This document shows positions 1-4,718 of a DNA stretch of 7,294 nt, one piece after another. Origin of the DNA: an uncultured Anaerosolibacter sp. GTDB taxonomy: Bacteria; Bacillota_A; Clostridia; Peptostreptococcales; Thermotaleaceae. A program made the position numbers and the translations under genes. The notes beneath the pieces were generated by a model. The model was not told where the DNA came from and ran no database searches. It saw nothing but the letters and a program-made list of their open reading frames with translations. The first letter of the stretch is position 1. Each line of letters opens with the position of its first letter. Location: NCBI GenBank assembly GCA_937948705.1, contig CALECF010000092.1, positions 1 through 7,294 on the forward strand, read 5' to 3'.

Positions 1-615
1 GGTGATGAAGATATATGGAATCTTGGAAAACGGCTGCTTCGAGATGATTTAGACAGGCTTCAGCATATGGAAAGCTGTAGTTATATTGTGTTTCATCCAG
101 GAAGCCATGTTCAGAAGGGGATAGATTTTGGGATTAACCGAATTGCCGAAGGCTTAAATGCTATTCTAACCAGTGGGGAGAATACTAAGATTCTACTGGA
201 GGGCATGGCAGGTAAAGGATCTGAGATAGGCAGCCGATTTGAAGAGCTTGGAGCAATCATAGAACGGATAGATCATAAAGACCAAGTTGGCGTCTGTTTA
301 GATAGTTGTCATTTGTACAGTGCCGGCTATGACATCGTCAACAATTTAGAGGGCGTGCTAATGGAATTCGATAGAATTGTAGGTCTATCTAAGCTAAAGG
401 CAGTTCATCTCAATGACAGCATGATGCCTTTTGCCAGCCATAAGGATCGCCATGCAAAGATTGGTGAAGGTACAATTGGACTTAAGGCGATTGTAGCCTT
501 TATGAAACATCCTTCTGTGAAGGATTTGCCATTCTTTCTAGAAACCCCCAACGAGGTGGAAGGATACAGGGATGAGATCAAGCTGCTGCGTCGTGAGATG
601 AATAAAGAATCATGA
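1..615 (+). CDS. nfo: Endonuclease IV (AP endonuclease), 3' part; start lies before the window
   Basis: Endonuclease IV cleaves DNA 5' of abasic sites in base excision repair, using a three-zinc TIM-barrel active site. The reading frame is open from base 1, so the gene begins upstream and only about the last 204 residues of a usual 275-285 are present. Visible metal ligands, with window residue numbers and E. coli equivalents, are: H32 in VFHPGSH (H109), E67 in LLEGMAGKG (E145), D101 and H104 in CLDSCH (D179, H182), H136 in VHLND (H216), D149 and H151 in KDRHAKIGEG (D229, H231), and E181 in FFLETP (E261). Every ligand downstream of the missing N-terminal histidine is intact, so the enzyme should be active. 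The ATG at 67 lies inside the barrel (just before the VFHPGSH strand) and is not the real start. An intrinsic terminator follows directly, so this gene ends its transcription unit. Confidence 0.96.
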   Translation, partial: GDEDIWNLGKRLLRDDLDRLQHMESCSYIVFHPGSHVQKGIDFGINRIAEGLNAILTSGENTKILLEGMAGKGSEIGSRFEELGAIIERIDHKDQVGVCLDSCHLYSAGYDIVNNLEGVLMEFDRIVGLSKLKAVHLNDSMMPFASHKDRHAKIGEGTIGLKAIVAFMKHPSVKDLPFFLETPNEVEGYRDEIKLLRREMNKES

Positions 616-647
616 GAAGAGTAAGGGATGCCTTATTCTTTTTTTAT
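615..647 (+). terminator. Intrinsic terminator after nfo
   Basis: The arm AAGAGTAAGG (617-626) pairs with CCTTATTCTT (631-640) around a GATG loop, with one G-T wobble. A run of seven or more T follows. It starts at the nfo stop codon and separates nfo from the transporter gene. Confidence 0.85.
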
Positions 648-663
648 GGGATTTTATAAGAGA

Positions 664-692
664 ATGACATACCCATAATCGCAAATAATAAT
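664..692 (+). promoter_or_regulatory. Probable sigma-A promoter of the ZIP transporter gene
   Basis: ATGACA (664-669, five of six to TTGACA) is followed after exactly 17 bp by AATAAT (687-692, five of six to TATAAT). Transcription would start near 699, leaving a leader of about 48 bases before the GTG start at 747. It lies between the nfo terminator and the transporter, which fits an independent unit. Confidence 0.5.
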
Positions 693-746
693 AGAAGAAT
701 GTTTAGTAATAGATACGTAAAGAATAGAAAGGAAGGAGTGGGTTGG

Positions 747-1490
747 GTGAACGGTTATATCGCGAGCATACTGGCTGGTGCATGTACAGGCATCGGTGCG
801 CTGCCTCTTATTTTTGTAAAGAAAATAACAAAAAAATTTGAAGATCTCATCTTAGGATTTGCTGCAGGCATCATGTTGTTTGCAGCATCCTTTAGCCTTG
901 TTCTGCCCGCCCTGAAAATGGGGGGAATCATGCAGGTTACAACAGGTCTATTATGCGGGGCCATCGTCTTGGCTATTATTGAAAAAATTATACCCAATAT
1001 CAATATGGGCCAGGTTCGGGGAACTGACTTTAATAGCAAAGGGTTGAAAAAGACTATTATGATGACGGCCGCCATCGCCATACACAATATCCCCGAGGGC
1101 TTTGCCATTGGCGTGGGTTACGCTTCAGGGGAAGAAAACATGGGGCTTATACTAGCCATGGCCATTGGCATTCAAAATGCACCAGAGGGTTTGGTTGTGG
1201 CCGCACCATTAATAGAAAAAGGTTATTCCAAATTTAAGGCAATTGCTTTTGCCTTCTTTGCTGGAATTGGAGAACCTATAGCAGCCGCTGTAGGAATTTT
1301 GGCCGGGGGAGCCATACGACCCTATATGCCGTTTACACTGGCAGTGGCCGCTGGCGCAATGTATTATGTGGTATCCCATGAATTAATCCCCGAGAGCCAC
1401 TGTCATGGAAATCAGATGAGTGCTACCTTTGGTGTAATTATTGGTTTTATAGGGATGCTCATCATTGAATATAGAATAAAAGGGTTTTAA
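747..1490 (+). CDS. ZIP family divalent metal transporter, GufA-like
   Basis: An integral membrane transporter of the ZIP family (zinc or other divalent cations, toward the cytoplasm) with about eight hydrophobic segments and 247 residues. The metal-site motifs are visible: HNIPEG at residues 113-118 in TM4, QNAPEG at 143-148 in TM5, a GEP (E176) in the next helix, and HELIPESH at 211-218. The HN/QN pairing in TM4 and TM5 is typical of the GufA/ZIP11 branch. An in-frame ATG at 699 would add 16 polar residues, but it has no good ribosome binding site and falls at the predicted transcription start. The GTG at 747 has GGAAGGAG (731-738) eight bases ahead and begins right before TM1, so I choose it. 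The 3' end overlaps the convergent RusA-like gene by 4 bp, and I see no clear terminator there. The metal transported cannot be read from the sequence. Confidence 0.93.
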   Translation: MNGYIASILAGACTGIGALPLIFVKKITKKFEDLILGFAAGIMLFAASFSLVLPALKMGGIMQVTTGLLCGAIVLAIIEKIIPNINMGQVRGTDFNSKGLKKTIMMTAAIAIHNIPEGFAIGVGYASGEENMGLILAMAIGIQNAPEGLVVAAPLIEKGYSKFKAIAFAFFAGIGEPIAAAVGILAGGAIRPYMPFTLAVAAGAMYYVVSHELIPESHCHGNQMSATFGVIIGFIGMLIIEYRIKGF

Positions 1491-1900
1491 GGCACCTGCT
1501 TTGGGTCGATCGTGTACTGTATGTTGTATTTGCTGCTCTCATACAATTCGATTTCAATTCGAGGATATTCTTTATCAATATAGTCGAATATAAGAACGGG
1601 TTTTAACTGCTTATCATTTTGAATAACTCCACTTTTTTCAATCCCATCGCAAATGCTTTTTGGATAGTTATGAATATCACCTATTTGGCGGTTAGTAAAA
1701 AATAGCTTGATAATGGTAATCACACTGCCTTCTAGTGGAGGTCCATCGTATTGTTGATTGATATGACCAGCAATGGTGTTTTCATAAGCAATATATTTGC
1801 TATGCTTACCCTGTCTTGGCATCCAAAACTGACCATGGATATTCTGCAGTTTAAAATTCGATTTAGTAATGGGTTTTCCTGGTACGATTATTTTGATCAT
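1487..1900 (-). CDS. RusA-like Holliday junction resolvase (crossover junction endodeoxyribonuclease)
   Basis: A 137-residue protein of the RusA family, which cuts four-way DNA junctions as a Mg-dependent dimer. Such genes are common in prophages and are also found alone in Firmicutes chromosomes. The N-terminus IIVPGKPITK matches the family's opening strand. The core runs from GDIHNYPKSICDG to NDKQL. Against E. coli RusA (D70, D72, K76, D91) the spacing is exact: D75, H77, K81, D96. Thus one catalytic aspartate is replaced by histidine. The length is near the usual 120-140. The start is ATG (1898-1900 on the complement) with GGAGGTG six bases ahead. It is convergent with the ZIP gene, overlapping it by 4 bp, and divergent from the signal peptidase gene. 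No other phage genes are nearby, so this is either a domesticated resolvase or a phage remnant. Resolvase activity is inferred from family only. Confidence 0.88.
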   Translation of the reverse strand: MIKIIVPGKPITKSNFKLQNIHGQFWMPRQGKHSKYIAYENTIAGHINQQYDGPPLEGSVITIIKLFFTNRQIGDIHNYPKSICDGIEKSGVIQNDKQLKPVLIFDYIDKEYPRIEIELYESSKYNIQYTIDPKQVP

Positions 1901-1905
1901 TTTTA

Positions 1906-1912
1906 CACCTCC
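1906..1912 (-). promoter_or_regulatory. Ribosome binding site of the RusA-like gene
   Basis: On the complement strand GGAGGTG ends five bases before the ATG. It is close to the anti-Shine-Dalgarno consensus and fixes the start. A little upstream, TGCTAGAAT (complement of 1919-1927) resembles an extended -10. It would start transcription almost at the ribosome binding site, so I do not call it as a promoter. Confidence 0.85.
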
Positions 1913-2015
1913 AGAAATATTCTAGCACACCCTGAGCATATAATAAATTGATTCATTGTTTCTCTATAAAATGTATTTGTTCCCTCGGTTATAAAAAGCT
2001 GGGTGAAGGGAGACA

Positions 2016-2042
2016 ATGAATAAAAAGAGATATAGGGTGTGA
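2016..2042 (+). CDS. Possible 8-codon leader minicistron before the signal peptidase gene
   Basis: ATG at 2016 opens a frame reading MNKKRYRV and stops with TGA at 2040-2042, four bases before the ATG of the signal peptidase gene. It is preceded by GAAGGGAG (2005-2012), a better Shine-Dalgarno than the AGGGTG (2034-2039) in front of the signal peptidase itself. If translated, ribosomes ending here could re-initiate on the downstream gene. A frame this short occurs easily by chance, so the call rests only on the ribosome binding site and the position. Confidence 0.22.
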   Translation: MNKKRYRV

Positions 2043-2046
2043 TGAG

Positions 2047-2580
2047 ATGTTAGACAAAATAATAGGTATTCTAAAGAACATCTTAATAGCTATTTTCATT
2101 GCCATCATCATAGAAGAGTGTATTTTTGGTTTTACTGTGGTACAAGGTGAGTCTATGGCACCTACTGTAAAAGATCGAGATAAGCTTTTTGTGAATAAGA
2201 TATGCTATCTACTTGACAAACCTAAGGTTGGAGATATTATTATTTTCCATCCACCCATGGAGGAAAGAAGGAAGGAATTTTTCATCAAAAGAGTTATTGC
2301 AATGGAAAATGACGAGTTCTTGATTGAGGATGGAAAGGTATTTATTAATGGCAAGAAGATTAAAGAAAATTACATTGCGAAAGAGCAGTATATAGATAGG
2401 GCTTTTGATATGGACAAAGGAAAAGTACCCAAAGGTATGATGTTTGTCATGGGAGATAACAGAAATGACAGCAATGATAGCCGATATTTCGGATATGTAC
2501 CTATAAAAAATATTGAAGGAAAAGCACATTTGCGACTATGGCCTTTTGACGAAGTTAAGGCCTTTACCGCAGATTATTAA
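2047..2580 (+). CDS. lepB: Signal peptidase I
   Basis: A membrane-anchored serine protease (family S26) that removes signal peptides from secreted proteins on the outer face of the membrane. There are 177 residues, the usual size of Gram-positive (SipS-like) enzymes. One hydrophobic anchor spans about residues 8-29. The catalytic Ser36 lies in GESMAPT, followed by box C-like KVGDIIIF (60-67). The catalytic Lys81 is in FFIKRVIA, and the conserved box [13 protein letters not shown] spans 135-146, with YFGYVP after it. All active-site elements are present. The start at ATG 2047 has the modest site AGGGTG seven bases ahead. No alternative in-frame start fits better, because the ATG at 2042 is out of frame. 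The gene stands alone, with a terminator right after the stop. I found no convincing promoter in 1913-2046; a perfect TATAAT at 1939-1944 lacks a -35 partner. Confidence 0.96.
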   Translation: MLDKIIGILKNILIAIFIAIIIEECIFGFTVVQGESMAPTVKDRDKLFVNKICYLLDKPKVGDIIIFHPPMEERRKEFFIKRVIAMENDEFLIEDGKVFINGKKIKENYIAKEQYIDRAFDMDKGKVPKGMMFVMGDNRNDSNDSRYFGYVPIKNIEGKAHLRLWPFDEVKAFTADY

Positions 2581-2610
2581 AAAGGATTGGGGAATACTCA
2601 ATTCTTTTTT
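2581..2610 (+). terminator. Intrinsic terminator after the signal peptidase gene
   Basis: AAAGGATTGGG (2581-2591) pairs with CTCAATTCTTT (2597-2607) around the loop GAATA, with two G-T wobbles. The T run continues to 2610. It begins on the base after the stop codon. Confidence 0.8.
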
Positions 2611-2648
2611 AATATCCAGAAAATTATGGTCAGTCAATTTTGATATTA

Positions 2649-2657
2649 TGATATAAT
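2649..2657 (+). promoter_or_regulatory. Extended -10 promoter of the queG unit
   Basis: TGATATAAT is a perfect extended -10 (TG, one base, TATAAT at 2652-2657). No good -35 box is seen at 16-18 bp; GTCAGT (2629-2634) is poor. Extended -10 promoters can do without a -35. The predicted start near 2664 gives a leader of about 33 bases before the ATG at 2697. Confidence 0.6.
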
Positions 2658-2696
2658 TTTAGAAAGTGTTCTCTTTATATCTAGGAGATGATGTTC

Positions 2697-3797
2697 ATGA
2701 AGTTAGAGGATAAAATTAGAAGCTACGGTAAATCCATTGGAATTGATTTGATTGGATTTGCAACGACGGAACCCTTTGTAAGAATTGGGGAAGCGCAACG
2801 CGCAAGACAGGAGAAGGGATATCTGTCAGGCTTTGAAGAGCAGGATATTGCCAAACGGACAGATCCTTTGCATATCATGGACAATGCAAAATCCATGATT
2901 GCTATTGGGATAGGATATTATCATAGGGATGAAAGCTTTGTGGAAGAGCCCCATGGGGAAATAGCTCGAACAGCTTGGGGTAAAGATTACCATGATGTTC
3001 TGAGAGAGAAACTCTTACGCTTGATGGATTATATAAAAGAAATTGTAGGGAATTTTGATTATAAAGTATTTGTAGATACAGGGCCTTTATCTGATCGGGA
3101 AGTGGCTTATAGAGCAGGTCTTGGATGGTTTGGAAAGAATAACATGTTTATAACAAAAGACTTTGGATCTTGGGTCTTTTTAGGATATGCACTGACCAGC
3201 CTCCTATTATTGGCTGATCAACCCATGGAGAAAGAGTGCTTGGGGTGTAATCTGTGCATTGAAGCATGTCCAGGTGGGGCATTAGAAAATGGTTATAGTA
3301 TGAATGCACGAAAGTGCCTGTCTTACATAACCCAGACCAAAGAAGAAATCGATGAAGTGGTAAGAGAAAAAATGGGAAATGCCATCTATGGCTGCGATGT
3401 TTGTCAGAATGTGTGCCCCCATAATGCCCATGCTCCCCCTAAGTCGGAAGGCGATTTTATACCAACAAGAAGAACACACCGACCACCTATCGGGAAATTG
3501 ATTCAAATGTCTAACAAAGAGTTTAAAGAATTGTATAAGGGCACTGCAGCTGGATGGCGAGGCAAAAACAATCTAAGACGTAATGCGATCATTGCAGCAG
3601 GAAATACGCAAGATATAAGACTGCTGCCATATCTCACCGAAGCTTTAGGTGATGATAGCATGATGATAAGAAGATATGCAGTATGGGCCATTCATAAAAT
3701 AGGCGGAGAAGGCAAAACTATCTTAAAGAACCATTTGATACGAGAGAAAGAACAAGAAATCATAGAAGAGATCAACAAATATTTAGAGGGTGAATAG
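2697..3797 (+). CDS. queG: Epoxyqueuosine reductase QueG
   Basis: A cytoplasmic, cobalamin-dependent iron-sulfur enzyme. It reduces epoxyqueuosine to queuosine at position 34 of tRNAs for Asp, Asn, His and Tyr, the last step of queuosine synthesis. There are 366 residues. The proposed catalytic aspartate is D133 in DTGPLSDREVA. Two 4Fe-4S motifs are complete: C181, C184, C187, C191 (CLGCNLCIEACP) and C207 with C233, C236, C240 (CDVCQNVCP). A C-terminal HEAT-like helical repeat (about 289-335, RRNAIIAAGN to WAIHKIGG) is typical of the longer QueG form. Three in-frame ATGs lie at 2688, 2691 and 2697. AGGAG (2683-2687) touches the first but sits nine bases before the third, so 2697 is chosen. 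The stop codon directly abuts the next gene's ATG, indicating one operon. No other queuosine genes are in the window. Confidence 0.96.
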   Translation: MKLEDKIRSYGKSIGIDLIGFATTEPFVRIGEAQRARQEKGYLSGFEEQDIAKRTDPLHIMDNAKSMIAIGIGYYHRDESFVEEPHGEIARTAWGKDYHDVLREKLLRLMDYIKEIVGNFDYKVFVDTGPLSDREVAYRAGLGWFGKNNMFITKDFGSWVFLGYALTSLLLLADQPMEKECLGCNLCIEACPGGALENGYSMNARKCLSYITQTKEEIDEVVREKMGNAIYGCDVCQNVCPHNAHAPPKSEGDFIPTRRTHRPPIGKLIQMSNKEFKELYKGTAAGWRGKNNLRRNAIIAAGNTQDIRLLPYLTEALGDDSMMIRRYAVWAIHKIGGEGKTILKNHLIREKEQEIIEEINKYLEGE

Positions 3798-4283
3798 ATG
3801 CGGGTAGCTGTTATGGCTGATACTCATTTGAAAAATAACAAATTAAATCTGCCTCAAGTGGTAATGAAACATTTAGAGGGAATAGATAGAATTATCCATT
3901 GCGGAGATGTGAAAGAAAAAGGATTACTGGATGTATTGGAAACCTATGCCCCTGTATTTTCCGTCTATGGCAACGGGGATGAGGAAGGGCTTCAATGTGA
4001 GTTAAAGGAAAAACTGATTCTCAACCTGGGAAATTACAAGATCGGTGTTGTCCATGGTCATGGGGAGAAAGGCAAAACAGCAGATCGAGCCTTAGAAGCC
4101 TTTCGGGATATGGATATAGATATGATACTCTTTGGCCATAGCCATCAACCGCTGCTTCAGACGAAGAAGGGTGTCTTGATGATAAACCCGGGATCGCCTA
4201 CTGTAAAAAGGCAAGAGAAAAAGCATTCGATGGTGATCTTAAATCTAGAAGAGGATTTGCACTGTGAATTTATATTTTTCTGA
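3798..4283 (+). CDS. YfcE/MJ0936-family metallophosphoesterase
   Basis: A small two-metal phosphodiesterase of the calcineurin-like superfamily. E. coli YfcE and archaeal MJ0936 hydrolyse artificial phosphodiesters, and the natural substrate is unknown. With 161 residues it has the usual family size. All metal-binding motifs are visible: D8 and H10 in ADTH, D37 in CGDV, N59 and D61 in GNGDE, H86 in VVHGHG, and H114 and H116 in FGHSH. INPGSPTVKR near residues 149-158 is the family's conserved C-terminal signature. The ATG follows the queG TAG with no gap, and its ribosome binding site GAGGGTGA (3786-3793) lies inside the end of queG. The two genes are therefore very likely translationally coupled. 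A role in tRNA modification is only a guess from position. No terminator follows directly; the next one is at 4552. Confidence 0.93.
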   Translation: MRVAVMADTHLKNNKLNLPQVVMKHLEGIDRIIHCGDVKEKGLLDVLETYAPVFSVYGNGDEEGLQCELKEKLILNLGNYKIGVVHGHGEKGKTADRALEAFRDMDIDMILFGHSHQPLLQTKKGVLMINPGSPTVKRQEKKHSMVILNLEEDLHCEFIFF

Positions 4284-4361
4284 CATACATAAAGCAGGAC
4301 ATAGGAAATTATTTCAAGTTTTATTCAAAGGACGAAGATATTATAATGGAGAAGAGATACG

Positions 4362-4390
4362 TTGAATCACAAGAGGAATATAGATAGGAT
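4362..4390 (+). promoter_or_regulatory. Weak promoter candidate for the intergenic transcript
   Basis: TTGAAT (4362-4367) and TAGGAT (4385-4390) are 17 bp apart, each four of six to consensus. An overlapping TACAAT (4390-4395) is better but has no -35. A start near 4397 would give a transcript of about 190 bases ending at the terminator at 4552-4590. Confidence 0.3.
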
Positions 4391-4422
4391 ACAATAATCT
4401 TTAATCTAGAAAGAGTGAGACT

Positions 4423-4566
4423 ATGAAAATTTTTAAACTGCTGCTATCGAAGTTTATAATCAAAAAAGACATGCCAAAAGGGAATTTATCCTCCCATCTT
4501 TTGTTGTCTAATACAATTATTACGACTGTCCATAACAGATCCCGTCGTTTTAACCTTAAGTTCTAA
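4423..4566 (+). CDS. Hypothetical 47-residue small ORF, unrecognised
   Basis: The frame runs from ATG 4423 to TAA 4564 and begins MKIFKLLLSKFIIKKDMPKG. It is basic, with ten Lys and three Arg, and has a short hydrophobic stretch near the start but no full membrane span. I recognise no family. The upstream AAAGAGTGAG (4410-4419) is a mediocre ribosome binding site. The stop codon falls in the loop of the following terminator hairpin, which is compact but unusual because a ribosome reaching the stop would cover the hairpin. It may be a real small protein, a leader peptide, or a chance frame over a non-coding RNA. The last is at least as likely. Confidence 0.22.
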   Translation: MKIFKLLLSKFIIKKDMPKGNLSSHLLLSNTIITTVHNRSRRFNLKF

Positions 4567-4590
4567 GCTTAAGGTTTTTCTTTTTTTTGA
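4552..4590 (+). terminator. Strong intrinsic terminator in the intergenic region
   Basis: AACCTTAAG (4552-4560) pairs perfectly with CTTAAGGTT (4568-4576) around a 7-base loop TTCTAAG. The T-rich tail after it is interrupted by a single C and a final G. It either ends the queG-phosphoesterase unit after a 270-base trailer or ends a separate short transcript. It also insulates the protease gene from upstream reading. Confidence 0.88.
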
Positions 4591-4704
4591 TCTAATAAAG
4601 TGTTTCGTTGAAATGAAAGTTGTTATCCTTTGAAAAATATTGGAGAGATGGACGAGGCAGATGAATAGAATGGATTAAAGAGTGCCCATGTATAAGGACA
4701 GGAT

Positions 4705-4710
4705 AGGAGG
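4705..4710 (+). promoter_or_regulatory. Ribosome binding site of the Lon-like protease gene
   Basis: AGGAGG lies eight bases before ATG 4719. This favours that ATG over the in-frame TTG at 4716, which is only five bases away. Confidence 0.85.
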
Positions 4711-4718
4711 AATCATTG

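Larger units (their letters stand above)
4284..4718 (+). other. 435-bp intergenic region with a possible short transcript
   Basis: There is no confidently recognised gene here. From left to right I see: AT-rich sequence with an isolated perfect TATAAT (4342-4347); a weak promoter candidate (4362-4390); a 47-codon frame (4423-4566); two small inverted repeats inside it (CAAAAGGGA with TCCC plus TTTTG near 4475-4504, and ACGAC with GTCGT near 4522-4548); a strong terminator (4552-4590); then about 115 bases of leader for the protease gene. I found no sigma-A promoter with good spacing for that gene: TTGAAA (4608-4613) has no -10 partner. No tRNA, and no riboswitch I can name, is visible. The inverted repeats could make a structured RNA on either strand. 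Confidence 0.5.

Noticed and set aside
699..746. ATG 699 as start of the ZIP transporter
   Set aside because: It lacks a good ribosome binding site, coincides with the predicted transcription start and adds a polar 16-residue tail. GTG 747 has GGAAGGAG at proper spacing.
1489..1502. AAGGC/GCTTT hairpin at the convergent gene ends as a bidirectional terminator
   Set aside because: The stem is only 5 bp and no T run follows on either strand.
1751..1951. 66-codon plus-strand frame over the RusA-like gene
   Set aside because: It lies mostly antisense to a gene with clear family motifs, has no family features, and reads as a shadow.
1948..1970. TTGATT and TATAAA as a signal peptidase promoter
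   Set aside because: The spacer is only 11 bp, too short for a sigma-A promoter.
2688..2696. ATG 2688 or 2691 as start of queG
   Set aside because: AGGAG directly touches or nearly touches these codons; only ATG 2697 has workable spacing.
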